From NCBI GenBank assembly GCA_021229015.1, contig CM037781.1, forward strand, positions 38,671,897-38,735,896: a DNA stretch of 64,000 nucleotides. The letters are read 5' to 3'. Of the stretch, positions 1 to 10,241 are shown one piece after another. Position 1 is the first letter of the stretch. Each line of letters opens with the position of its first letter. Under the pieces are notes generated by a model. The model was not told the DNA's origin. It saw only the letters and a program-made list of their open reading frames with translations, and ran no database searches. Source of the DNA: Solen grandis (lineage: Eukaryota > Mollusca > Bivalvia > Adapedonta > Solenidae). A program made the position numbers and the translations under genes.

Positions 1-10
1 ACTTTTACCT

Positions 11-309
11 GTCCCAGTGGCCGAGTGGTTAGAGCGTCCGCCCCAGAATCGGGAAGTTGAGGGTTCGATCCCCAGCCGCGGCATGTCAAATTCGTAATAA
101 ATAGTACTTGTATAGCTCCCTTGCTTGAAGCTCAGCAAATAAGGGTAGTTCCATGACTGGGTGGCCCGGTGGTAGGATAATGTTACTGGATGTGGTATCA
201 TGCGACATGTCTACGGCTTGATACTGCGGTGTGGCAGTACTATATTTGTTTTAAGTAGACATTGTCTCCAAATGGCTGAAATACTGTCGGTGTCCCATGT
301 AAAAAATTT
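11..309 (+). repeat. tRNA-derived SINE, family S1
   Basis: A tRNA-like head carries an A box (TGGCCGAGTGGTT, 18-30) and a B box (GGTTCGATCCCC, 62-73) for RNA polymerase III. The body has the 'ctcagcaaataaggg', 'gactgggtggcccggtg' and 'gtctacggc' blocks that I recognise from a widespread mollusc SINE. The head does not fold with a paired acceptor stem, so this is a SINE and not a functional tRNA gene. Further copies of the body are at 24850-25070 and 51052-51340, both on the minus strand. The 5' target-site duplication lies outside the window. Confidence 0.8.
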
Positions 310-325
310 GCTAGACCTTGTAAGA

Positions 326-563
326 CTTGACTTGACTAATTCGACAGTATTTCAGTCATATAGCGACGTCCAGCTAATTACAGGTGGAGGAAGACCCCGA
401 ATGCACGGAGGCATCCGGGTAGAACCACCGACCTACCGCAAGCCAGCTGGAGGGCTTCCTCACATGAAAATTCTAATGACCCTGCCTGGATTCGAACCCA
501 CGCGGTGAGGGGCTGAGTGATTGTTAAAGTCAGCGACTTTACCCTCTCGGCCACGGAAGCCCC
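326..563 (-). repeat. tRNA-derived SINE, family S2, with 13-bp target-site duplication
   Basis: Read on the minus strand it starts 'ggggcttccgtggccgag', has the B box 'gggttcgaatcc', then a body with 'ccagctggcttgcggtagg' and 'cacctgtaattagctggac', and ends in 'agtcaagtcaag'. It is flanked by a perfect 13-bp direct repeat, agaccttgtaaga, at 313-325 and 564-576, so the insertion is precise. It landed just after the end of the S1 SINE. This is the 'agtcaag' tail subfamily, shared with 34554, 38065 and 61679. Confidence 0.9.
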
Positions 564-576
564 AGACCTTGTAAGA

Positions 577-1264
577 TACCCCATCACTAATTATATGCAA
601 ACACCCTAAATATTAAAATGAATAGTGAGTTTTACGTTTGGACCAACATTCATAAATATAGAAACTCGAAAAATTAAAACTTTGAAGGGGGATATATAGG
701 AAATCATTCTTAAAGCGATCATGTATATTAAATAATTTTAGATACACGATTATTGTCACTAATTAGGACATAAATTGCAAATGAACTTCTTTTGGTTTGA
801 TGAAATATCTAAAGGAGACCCATTGTTTTGTAATGTGCATATTTAAATCATAAAGATATGTGATATACTGAGAGAGATTCGCGTACGTCCAATATGATTA
901 ACATTATGTTTTCAAATAGCAACAACATCAACAGCTACAACAACAATGTAAGACTATAGTTTTCACTGAGCTTTTTTTAGAGTTTTTTTTAATGAAACTT
1001 TTTGATCTTGTAATAACTTACATGTGATTTCAATTAGTGTAACCAGAACGCACCAAATTAATAAATAAATTGCAGAACTACTTTGTACAATTAATAAGGC
1101 ATCATTAAACAGATCCCAATGTCGCAATGACTGCATCAGTAACTTACATAAACTTGCAATCCGTGATCAATGTACCCTATTCGAATCTCCCAAAGATACA
1201 ATGGTTAATTATTGACGGTAGTTTATTTCATAGATACACAAAAACGTCCGACTAATAAATGTGT
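577..1264. other. AT-rich stretch without recognisable features
   Basis: No open reading frame of note, RNA gene or repeat boundary was seen. It contains only short homopolymers and a run of CAACAACATCAACAGC-type trinucleotides near 920-945. Confidence 0.6.
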
Positions 1265-1276
1265 GTATGGTGATGT

Positions 1277-1526
1277 TGTTGTTGTTGTTGCATTGGGGTT
1301 TACCGTCGCTGCGATAGTATTTCAATCATATAGTGACGTCCAGTTAATTACAGGTGGAGGAAGACCCCGAGTACACAGAGGTACTCGGGTAGAACCACCG
1401 ACCAAGCCAGCTGGAAGGCTTCCTCACATGAAAAATCCGAAGTCCCTACCGGGATTCGAACCCACAGCGGTGAGGGGCTGAGAGATTTGTAGTCCACGAC
1501 TGTAACCGCTCGGCCACGGCGGTCCC
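1277..1526 (-). repeat. tRNA-derived SINE, family S2, CAA-tail subfamily, with 12-bp target-site duplication
   Basis: Same body as the 326-563 copy but a different subfamily: the head carries a 'gttacagtcgtgga' anticodon-arm region and the 3' tail is a CAA repeat (seen here as TTG repeats at 1275-1291). A perfect 12-bp duplication, gtatggtgatgt, lies at 1265-1276 and 1527-1538. A short deletion removes 'ctaccg' from the body. Open frames read through it are accidental. Confidence 0.9.
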
Positions 1527-1538
1527 GTATGGTGATGT

Positions 1539-1904
1539 CGTTTGCATCCTTGTTGTTGTTATTTTTAGATTGTGTGATCGTGGATTGTCCTGACTTAAAT
1601 CAATATATATATATATGGATTTCTTTCGTCCAGTCATTTAATAATATTACGACTGATTTGTAATAGGAGTAATAATTATTTTAAAGCGTATTTATGTAAC
1701 AAATCATATAAACAAACCATTTCATTTCTGAATTCAAGAAGTTGAAAAATCATATCCTAATTTGCGCTCCACTACTATCCGCGATTTGGATCCGACAACA
1801 TCGCATTAGGGGTCACGATAGTTTGACCTATTAAGTAATAGATAATTATGCATAAACAGGTGCTCGATTTTAAGCCAATCAAATAGCGCGTTTCAAACCT
1901 TTTA
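1539..1904. other. AT-rich stretch, no feature identified
   Basis: No gene or repeat was recognised. It contains a short (TA)n run near 1606-1615 and an inverted CCAAT-type sequence (agccaatcaaa, about 1873), neither of which is enough to call a promoter. Confidence 0.5.
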
Positions 1905-2830
1905 CTTTCAGTTTTTAGACGGCGATAAGCCGTCTTATGCTGAAAATCGAAATCAGGCCTTGCTAATTTGCATATTTTCCACAACATGTTTAACTGTACC
2001 TCTCCGCGCTTAGTGCGGATCCATGCAATGCGATTCTGCACTAACGAATACGAGTGGAATATGTTACACAGGCGTTTAAATCATAACCGTAACCGCTTTT
2101 AGTGTGTTACTGTTTGTTAACATGTTTTCTTTTGCCATTATTTTGCACTGGAAGCATCAATTTTAAGCGTGAAAAAAATATACGTGACATTTCTTAACCA
2201 GAACAGCAACCCATCTTACGTACATGAAGATCTACTCCTGTAAAAAGAAAAAATAATGCTCCGTATGTATGTAATTGTCCTAAAGTAGTCCACACAATAT
2301 TTTACATGATGGCGAGTTAGGTTTCTCCCAGGGCATTCTTAACTTTGAAATAGATAGGTAAACATTCTAGTATCTTAAATAATCAAATACCTGGTCAATT
2401 TCTACACATACAAAACAACAGATAGAATTCGCTAGTACAAGAGAAAGAGAATGACCTACTAAGGTATGCAGCTCTTTATGAATTAAAGGTTCATGACCTT
2501 TACTCCGGATTATTATGTTACAAACAGAACCTCTGTAGCAACAGCGAGTGGAGTTTTTGTCGTCATGTGACTGCTTCAATAACTTCAGAAACGCTGGGTT
2601 TAGAATGTTAATCCCGTCGCCGTCTCTCAGCGCTTTGTGCGCTTTGATTCTCACTGAACTTGTTACCATAATCTCCCGAAAAGAAAATCCCCACAAAACA
2701 TCTGTCACTCGAAGAATATAACTCGCGCACGGTATTTCTAACGATAAAATGTTTTTGTTATTGTTTTGAATAGTGCTGACATGTATTGAAATCACAAACC
2801 GTGACTAAACTCCATTGTTCTGTAGTGTAA
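1905..2830 (+). repeat. Tandem duplication D2, copy 1
   Basis: This stretch is repeated in the same orientation in 3700-4025 and 5643-6060. Matching blocks include 'ggccttgctaatt', 'tttgcactggaa.catc', 'aagcgtgaaaaaaatat.cgtgacatt', 'cagaacagcaaccca', 'acatgaagatctact', 'aaataatcaaatacct' and 'ccgtcgccgtctctcagcg'. A hairpin, agacggc-gataa-gccgtct, sits at about 1917-1935 and is only partly kept in copy 2. Its origin is unknown. The divergence by eye suggests an old event. Confidence 0.75.
2367..2795 (-). other. 142-codon open frame inside duplication copy 1, function unknown
   Basis: The frame runs from an ATG at 2795 to a stop at 2367 and is the longest non-transposon frame in the first 28 kb. 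The predicted protein has no motif I recognise; it includes 'KALRDGDGINILNP' and a cysteine-containing C-terminal half (CCYRG, NSICCFVCVE). The corresponding part of copy 2 (minus strand of 5643-5990) keeps 'TLRDGDG' and 'SICC.VCV.VFDYL' but has several stops and indels. Either copy 1 preserves a former coding exon, or the frame is open by chance in a relatively GC-rich segment. I favour chance or a relic. Confidence 0.25.
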
Positions 2831-2853
2831 ATATAAACATCGTTGTAAGATAA

Positions 2854-2930
2854 CCGAAGTAGCGCAGTGGGATGACAGCCGTCTTATAATCGAAAAGTTT
2901 CAAGTTCGAGACCAGCATAGGAAGTTGTTT
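2854..2930 (+). repeat. tRNA-like SINE head with T-rich tail
   Basis: 'agtagcgcagtggg' resembles an A box and 'agttcgagacc' a degenerate B box about 45 bp downstream, followed by an 11-T run. No intact cloverleaf or target-site duplication was found. Confidence 0.45.
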
Positions 2931-3699
2931 TTTTTTTAATGTTTTATTTAAAATATCAGGTCCCTGTTTTCCTTGTGAAAGTTGAGTTATGTGTTCAAAT
3001 CATATACATGAGTATTCACTCCCAAATTTTCTTAGTTCCTTATTTTCATTAGTACATGAACAATATTTAAAGGTCATGGAAAAGATGAGTGAACTAGATT
3101 CCAAATGTGTAAAAATCGTCAAAAATATTACGAAGGCGGCGGAAACAGTAAGCGAATGTTCTGACTACTTAGACACAGATAGTGCTTTTGATCGAAAACC
3201 TGAATGTATTGAATTTTCATGAATTAATATATAAATGATGAAAAACATACCTAAGCAATGTTAAATGATGAAAAAAGAAGCCAGAGCAAAATAAGAAAAT
3301 ACAAGAAAAATACAAGAAAAAAAAATATAATAAATAAAATGTGACTGGACCTGTGCCTCCGTGATTGCATTGTATGAAAACAATAAACGTCTTTATCCAC
3401 TGAGCTATTGTGATTTTTGTTTAATTAGATTTTTACTTTACTTGGTTATACCTAAAGATTCTGTAGCCGCTGATTTGACTGGCTTATACAAAGGTAAATC
3501 CGAGACGACCCTCTATACGATGTGGTCAGTCCCAGTTGGCATACTGAATCTGATTTTAATGAGATAGGTTCATGTTTATCTTTGTAATGGTCACTAGAAT
3601 TGTGCATATCAAATATAAGCATTGATGAGGTCATTATTTAATAATGTTGCTAGTCTTTTAAGTACGTTTACATTCAATGCTCATTCATTTCTCATACTG
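2931..3699. other. A-rich intergenic stretch
   Basis: Short frames here (for example 2989-3222) lack any recognisable domain. 'cactgagctatt' near 3400 is the complement of a tRNA A-box-like sequence and may mark a decayed minus-strand SINE head. No gene is called. Confidence 0.4.
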
Positions 3700-4025
3700 A
3701 GTATTGTGTCATTTCTAGACAGCAGCGACCCGCCGTCTTCAGTAGCTGGAAATCCTAAATAGGCCTTGCTAATTAACATATTTTCAACTGCCGATTTAAC
3801 TGTACTTCTCCGTATTATTGTTTGTTCACATGTTTTCTTTAGCCAATTTTATTTTGCACTGGAAACATCCATTTAAAGCGTGAAAAAAATATCCGTGACA
3901 TTTATTAATCAGAACAGCAACCCATTTTACATACATGAAGATCTACTTTAAAAACAGAAAAAGTAACGCTTGCATTAGAAGCTCAAATGTATTTAATTTA
4001 CTTAAAGTAGTTCACACGTATTTTT

Positions 4026-5369
4026 TTTCAGGTTCCTATAATCAGGGTCACCCCATTTATTTTCCTCGTCAATAGGTGTGTGTGGGTCGAGGCCATCCCA
4101 CTCCACACCGTATATAATTAGACATAAGATATATACAATTTATGCTATATATTATCAGTAATAAAAAGAGGGGGGAAAACATATTCACCAAATATGTATT
4201 TTCTATCGACGAGTTGTCGTGATTAAGATTTCATTTTCTTTTGTTTTGTTTTGGATTAAATATCAATTAAAGTATTTGAGACAAAAGTCTTACAACTGAC
4301 CACCTTTCTCTTTCTGCATTGCTAATTTTTGCAGATTTATATATTTCCCAAGCAAATTTTAAGCTTTTCATCACTGATTGACAGTTTTGTAAAATTTGTT
4401 TCATTTACATAGGAAAATATATTTTTTAACTTCTAAAAATAATATTGTATATTAACTATCTTTGTCTTTGTATTTTTCATTTACTCCAAATAGGAAATAG
4501 TTACTGTTGAGAAGTCCTGAATTTTTTGTATTAATGATGATTTTTGCTTAAAGAATTCAACGATACCCTGTATTTTTGGACAGTCCAGAATAAATGTGAT
4601 ATGGTTTTTTCTTCTGTTTTACAAAAAGTTCACATCTTATTATCTGTTATATTCATTTTGTACAACAAATAATTAGTACCTAATATTCTATGAAGTATCC
4701 TTGTTTGCAACCATTGAATATATGAATCTCTTGTAATTTGAAATGTTAGTCTGTAAATATCATTCCATGGTAAAGACAAATCAGAGTAAACATTATTCCA
4801 TTTTTCTTGACAACTTGGAATATCATTATTTGCTATAAGTTCTATAAACGTGTTTATTGGTATTCGCACCTTTTTTTAAAAATTATGGAAATTTTACTAT
4901 GTTATTCTTGAATTAGTTTTACAGCGCTTTATATCTATTCGCATTTATTCTGAGAGCTTCATAATGTATAAAATTGATATAACATCCTACTTTTTTAACC
5001 ACTTCACTATGCATTAAAAGTTCTCCTTTATTGTTCACAATATCTTGAACAAAACGTAAGCCTTTGTCATATAAAACTTTTATAAAAAATTCCATTACCT
5101 CCAGACAAAAAATTGTGATTATAAAACAAAGGTAAATCTAAGAAAACAGTTTCTGTATTGATCACTTAACTGTTAACATATTTTGTATAACTTTTCAGTT
5201 ATCCAAAAAATGTTTGTTTTTTTATTTTACTAATAACTCTATCTGCATACAATTTTCCAGTACAAAACTACATATCTATATTAAATATTGATTAAACAAA
5301 TATGAAACATTGACTGTTTACTGTATTTATATATCTTTTTAACCAGCTTAGTTTGAGTGAGTTGTTCAT
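4026..5369 (-). mobile_element. 5'-truncated non-LTR retrotransposon (LINE), C-terminal ORF2 remnant
   Basis: The minus strand encodes decayed pieces of a LINE ORF2 C-terminal region, in order: 'SLKLSWLKRYI' (about 5320), 'FVQDIVNNKGELLMHSEV' (about 5040), 'WNNVYSDLSLPWNDIYRLTF' (4760-4800) and 'LQTRILHRILGTNYLLYK' (about 4680-4730). This string of motifs is typical of the region after the RT domain in L1/Tx1-like LINEs, just before a Cys/His knuckle. Multiple stops and frameshifts make it dead. The 3' end is an A-run (T-run at 4021-4028), and a 10-bp target duplication acgtattttt lies at 4016-4025 and 5370-5379. The family differs from the LINEs at 28.8, 30.5 and 43.8 kb. Confidence 0.8.
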
Positions 5370-5384
5370 ACGTATTTTTCATGA

Positions 5385-5631
5385 CGTTGTTGTTGTTGTA
5401 TTGGAGTTTACCGTCGCTGCGATAGTATTTCAATCATATAGCGACGTCCAGCTAATTACAGGTGGAGGAAGACCCCGAGTACACAGAGGTACCCGGGTAG
5501 AACCACCGACCTACCGCAAGCCAGCTGGAAGGCTTCCTCACATGAAAAATCCGAAGTCCCTACCGGGATTCGAACCCACAGCGGTGAGGGGCTGAGAGAT
5601 TTGGAGTCCACGACTGTAACCGCTCGGCCAC
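5385..5631 (-). repeat. tRNA-derived SINE, family S2, CAA-tail subfamily
   Basis: Closely similar to the copy at 1277-1526. It is flanked by an 11-bp direct repeat, atttttcatga, at 5374-5384 and 5632-5642. The extreme 5' end (before 'ggccgag') is missing, so it is slightly 5'-truncated. It was inserted into the target-site duplication left by the LINE at 4026-5369 and is therefore younger than that LINE. Confidence 0.9.
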
Positions 5632-6060
5632 ATTTTTCATGATGACGAGAAAGGCAAACATACAAATATTTTAAATAATCAAATACCTTTACACATACTT
5701 AACAACAGATTGAATGTATACATCAGGTTCACTAGTACTGAAGAATGGAAATTACCAACTTAGGTATGCAACTTTTAGATAAAAAACAGAGAGCGAGTTC
5801 AACTGACTCACTAGCAACTATTGTGGCAGGAAAACATTTGGAGTTTTAGGCGTCATATGACCGTTGCGCTGGGTTTAGAATTATACATTGTAGCTTTTTC
5901 ATGTTCATTCCGTCGCCGTCTCTCAGCGTATTGAGTGCTTTAATTAATAGCTGCAGGAAGTGAGACCTGTTACAGTATTACACCTGTAATAATATGGAAT
6001 GTTTTGTCGGATGAACATTTATAGTCTATACTTAGAGAACTCCATTTCTAAAACTTCGCT

Positions 6061-7261
6061 CACAGACGGCGAAACCCGCTTCCCAGTCAGATTGAGAAAG
6101 TATACTTATTTACGATAAAACCTAAAAGTTTATACATGTATTTATACAAGCAGACAGCCGTGTATGATTCAATATTATCTGACACGAACTGATCCTTCTT
6201 TCCAGTCGTGACATTTATGAGTCAGACTGCATTATTTACAAGAATTACCGTACAAATCATATTAATGACAAATTTTATAGCCGTTTTCTTTTAACAGAAT
6301 CCAGACACTAAAATGGACATTAATACACGGTAATAACGTCACAATATGGTTATTTGTATTTTCCTGAAGATTTATTGCAATGTGGAAATACTGTCGTGCA
6401 TGATAAAGAATTCGGTGGTACCAGTATAAACTGGTGTATGTACCAAACAGATTAGTAACATATTGTTAACAGGTACTATCGATATATTATTGCTCCATGC
6501 TGACTGAACCCTAAAACAGGCTTAACATTTTCAAATCATTAAGTTCATTATTATTGACCTAAGGAAAGTAATTGAATTCGTTAATGAATTGATCGTTAGT
6601 CTATGTAAAACGATATCCTGCTGATAAACGTGTAATGCACATTCCTTCAGAGATGATACTTATGTGCTATCAAAAACAATTATATTTATTATATTGTATC
6701 GATAGTGGAACATATTTAAGGCACGTATTTTATTTCATAGAAAAATATTTGCTCTTTAGTTGCTGATACGATCAATAAGACGCATTTACAAAAATAAGAG
6801 TAAGCATGTCGCTAAAAAATTATGAGCAGTAAGAATATTTATACAATTGAAATAATATATTTTCATTTTTCTTTTTTTTTAAAAATGCAACCATTTCCTT
6901 AACATTATTTCTTTTTGCATTTTATGAATTATCAACTGCGATTACAGTGCAATTTTGTTTGTAATTATACTATAATGCTCCCTTCTTAGCTTCGAAGTTA
7001 TTGCACTTTATAAAAATGCCAAGAATGTAAATAAATGTTATCGAAGATTTCAGCTTCATCATTTATGACAAACGATGTTTTTGATTGCTTTGTTTTATGG
7101 GGAAAAAACAACAACATATTTTATTACAGTGTACGAGTATATGACTTTTGCATTACGCTGACCATATTTAATTGACAGCGCTATTAACTGAGACGCTTTC
7201 CATGCAATATTACTTCCATACATGTAACATTATGAATCTGAATGCCGTTAGTTTTACAGCT
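6061..7261. other. AT-rich intergenic stretch
   Basis: Nothing beyond a small hairpin (accagt-ata-aactggt near 6420-6437) and poly-T/poly-A tracts was seen. No open frame carries a recognisable domain. Confidence 0.55.
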
Positions 7262-7954
7262 CTACAATTTGACGCAACAACTTGACAGGTTTTATTTTAG
7301 CAAAATAAATTTGACTATTGATAGCTTAGGATTAAACTATATTAGGGAAACTTTTAATTCTAGTTTGATAAATATTTATTTAGCCACTTTAAAGCGTCGT
7401 ATACGTGACCAATTTATACAAGAATGGAATGTATCTATTAATTCTATGTCGAAATTAAAATATTTCTGCTTGTATAAAAAAACATTTGAAATTGATAAAT
7501 ATATTGATTATATAAAATACATTCACTTGAAAAATTTGGTTTGGTTAAAATTGTAAAATGTGTAATCAAAATATGATTGAATCTGAATACCATTTTTTAT
7601 TATGTTGTCCAAAATATAAAGACTTAAGAAAAAAATATTTTAGAAATTTAACATGGCCTACGCTGACTAAATTTGTTCAACTTTTGTCTTCTAATAATAT
7701 GAAAATAGTTTGTAATATTTCTAAATTTGTGTATGAAGCTAATAACATTCGTAAAAATACTCTGGAAAATTTAACTGTTCCGCTTTAATATAATTTATTC
7801 ATGTTCTGGTTCTGTATTGTATGTTTTTGTACTTTTCGCTTTTATATTGTGTACGTTTTATTACTTATGTTTTGTACTTGCCATTTTATACAATTGTATG
7901 TGGCCAAAGGCAGGATACTGCCGATTTTGCCTCAAATAAAACTGTAAAACTGTA
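7262..7954 (+). mobile_element. LINE 3' fragment (ORF2 C-terminal domain and tail)
   Basis: Two adjacent frames (to 7556 and from 7558) encode the end of a LINE ORF2. The second contains 'ESEYHFLLCCPKYKDLRKKY' and 'KFVQLLSS', closely matching 'DEYHFIMVCPEYVNLRKMY' and 'KFVQLMSS' in the LINE at 30.5-34.3 kb, so the two belong to one family. The N-terminal cysteine pair of the C2HC knuckle has been lost by a deletion near 7550. The 3' end has 'caaataaaactgtaaaactgt', a short tandem tail. The element is heavily 5'-truncated and inactive. Confidence 0.8.
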
Positions 7955-8722
7955 AACTGTTAATGCAGTTAAATGAACTTGACACGTTTTATGACTGTTA
8001 ATGCAGTTGAATGAACTTGACACGTTTTATGACTGTTAATGGAGTTGAATGAACTTTACAGGTTTTATGACTGTTAATTGAGTTGAATGAACTTGACAGG
8101 TTTTATAACTGTTAATGCAGTTGAATGAACTTGACACGTTTTATAACTGTTAATGCAGTTAAATGAACTTGACAGGTTTTATAACTGTTAATGGAGTTGA
8201 ATGAACTTGACACGTTTTATGACTGTTAATGGAGTTGAATGAACTTGACACTTTTTATGACTGTTAATGGAGTTGAGTGAAGTTGATACGTTTTATAACT
8301 ATTAATGCAGTTAAATGAACTTGACAGGTTTTAAAACTGTAATGCAGTTGAATGAACTTGACACGTTTTATAACTGTTAATGCAGTTGAATGAACTTGAC
8401 ACGTTTTATGACTGTTAATGCAGTTGAATGAACTTGACACGTTTTATAACTGTTAATGCAGTTGAATGAACTTGACACGTTTTATAACTGTTAATGCAGT
8501 TGAATGAACTTGACAGGTTTTATAACTGTTAATGCAGTTGAATGAACTTGACAGGTTTTATAACTGTTAATGCAGTGGAATGAACTTGACACGTTTTATA
8601 ACTGTTAATGCAGTTGAATGAACTTGACACGTTTTATAACTGTTAATGCAGTTGAATGAACTTGACACGTTTTATGACTGTTAATGCAGTTGAATGAACT
8701 TGACACGTTTTATATCTGTTAA
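7955..8722 (+). repeat. 38-bp minisatellite, about 20 units
   Basis: Direct repeats with starts 38 bp apart (for example 7993 and 8031). Each unit reads roughly 'actgttaatgcagttgaatg' then 'aacttgacacgttttat'. Variable positions include cacg/cagg, gcag/ggag, ttga/ttaa and tatgac/tataac. The array begins immediately at the LINE tail 'ctgtaaactgtt', suggesting it was seeded from the LINE 3' end or its junction. No coding capacity. Confidence 0.95.
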
Positions 8723-8725
8723 AGT

Positions 8726-8900
8726 CTTAAGAAAATCTTAATCTCGATAGTGGACTCATCCCTCTAAGTCACAAAAATTCGCATTGTAAAAATTTGCTAA
8801 CTTATTCTCTGTTTAACATTAGCCTTCATAGTGCATTTGGTTAGGTGTTCGCCTCCTAAACTAAGAGCCCCGAGATCGAATCCCACTGACGAATTATTTT
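8726..8900 (+). repeat. Dispersed repeat with tRNA-like module, copy 1
   Basis: This shares blocks with 56160-56340: 'gtggactc.tccctctaagtc', 'tcacaaaaa.tcgca' and a tRNA-like end with 'tagtgcatttggttagg' (A-box-like) and 'gagatcgaatccc' (B-box-like). A T-rich stretch follows. It is probably a SINE or SINE-containing element of a family distinct from S1 and S2. No target duplication was identified. Confidence 0.6.
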
Positions 8901-8904
8901 TTTT

Positions 8905-10040
8905 TATATTTTTTTTAGTGTTTTCTAGCATTATTTTAAAAAATCATAGAACATTCAAAACTTGCCAGCATTATTATATCAAATATATTATATTGGATCA
9001 CTTCTTTCTTTAACTTTCATATTTTTGTTTTTGTTTTTTGTTGTTGTTGTTGTTTTGGGTTTTTTGAAACATTTTTGTTTAACTATTATAACATTCTTTT
9101 TCTTAAAAATGAATTTTTTTTTACGTATGATCCTCTTTACTGATAACGAATTTTATATATGCCCGACTCGTTTGTTAAGTTTTATTTTCTTAGTTCAATA
9201 ATCTTTGTTTTTTTTCCTTGATTTAACTGTAATACCGTCGAACACTTCTTATTTAAAAGTGAGACAAAAGTTTATCCTACTTTTTTTTTCTTTGAGTATA
9301 TATTTAACAGATCAGCACTTATTATCTCTAATATAGTAAGTATATTGACCCTGACAGCTGCAAGTGTCCATCAAAATCGGCTAGTTAAATCTAGGAATGT
9401 TAATTCAAGAAATGCGTGTGTTGTTATTTTTAAATTGGCGTTCATTTAACCTTTTGGAATAGAATGTTTTCTGCATTCAGCGAATATGTTTTTACTTAAA
9501 AGAAAATGTTGTTGCTAACTGTGCATTTAACATTTATGATACAGCCACGGAATCGTAGAACACAATAGATGTTGTTATAAAAGCACTGTTACCTATTACA
9601 ACAGAACTGCTTAGGTGTGTATCTGTGAGTGTTTACTTACTTACCAAATGCCTTGTGCTAGAAATAAAATTCGAGGAAATATCTCAGTATTAATTATTAT
9701 TCCAAAGCTTGTACATAACATGATAATGGCACGTCCTTGAATCTAGACAAAGCAAGTTTGTAAACAAACGCTTTAAGCATATATGCAATATAGATGTGCA
9801 TGTGACTATTTGTAAGCCACAATACAGCAGACATAATAATTGACGCCTACAGGATCAACGAAAACTGTGAGAAATAAAGACATATTTCTGCAATTGTAAG
9901 GCGGTATACACCTACGGCTATTATGCTTCTTGACAATTAAGACGATGAAGAAGACACTCAACCATTCATATAGTCAAGGCCTCTATTCAATGGCAGACTC
10001 GCAAACCTAGGGCGAACGCTGGTCACATGGTTAGCTTCTT
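8905..10040. other. T/G-rich then AT-rich intergenic stretch
   Basis: 9020-9065 is a GTT/TTTTG-rich low-complexity tract. The rest shows no gene or repeat boundary that I can support. Confidence 0.55.
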
Positions 10041-10070
10041 GTGAAAAAGGTGAGAACGGCAATTTTCAAG

Positions 10071-10241
10071 ATGGCGGCACACGCCGCTATCTCTGCTTAC
10101 GTAGCAATTGAAGAGCTATTAAACAGTGACGACGAGAACGAAACACTCATTGAAACCATTGGAATGCAATCAGTGTTCGAATTTTCCTACGCAGTCAGAC
10201 TTGCAACGCTGTCTTGCGGCGCCTTAACGTGGCAAATGTAA
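10071..10241 (+). CDS. Possible coding exon starting in an AAGATGGCGGC motif
   Basis: An ATG at 10071 sits in 'caagATGGCGGCA', which is both a good start context and a perfect YY1-type initiator motif. The 56-codon frame starts MAAHAAISAYVAIEELLNSD and continues through an acidic stretch (DDENET), ending at a stop at 10241. The composition is protein-like up to about 'ETIGMQ' (near 10175) and less convincing afterwards. No domain is recognisable; an alanine-rich then acidic N-terminus occurs in several transposase-derived and host proteins, but I do not assign one. No downstream exon was identified. Confidence 0.3.
   Translation: MAAHAAISAYVAIEELLNSDDENETLIETIGMQSVFEFSYAVRLATLSCGALTWQM

Larger units (their letters stand above)
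3700..6060 (+). repeat. Tandem duplication D2, copy 2, interrupted by a LINE and a SINE
   Basis: Sequence homologous to 1905-2830 occupies 3700-4025 and resumes at 5643. The break is fully explained by two insertions: a 5'-truncated LINE (4026-5369, duplication acgtattttt) and an S2 SINE (5385-5631, duplication atttttcatga) that used the LINE's own flank. Removing both restores a collinear match to copy 1 around 'tttcatgatg.cgag'. Order of events: duplication, then LINE, then SINE. Confidence 0.75.

Noticed and set aside
11..80. Functional tRNA gene at the window start
   Set aside because: A and B boxes are good, but the ends do not pair into an acceptor stem and a SINE body follows.
1212..1481. 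89-codon frame and its relative at 5353-5595
   Set aside because: Both are read through S2 SINEs; the shared sequence reflects the SINE and not a gene family.
7972..8722. CRISPR-like regular repeats with 38-bp spacing
   Set aside because: The units are contiguous with no spacers; it is a minisatellite.
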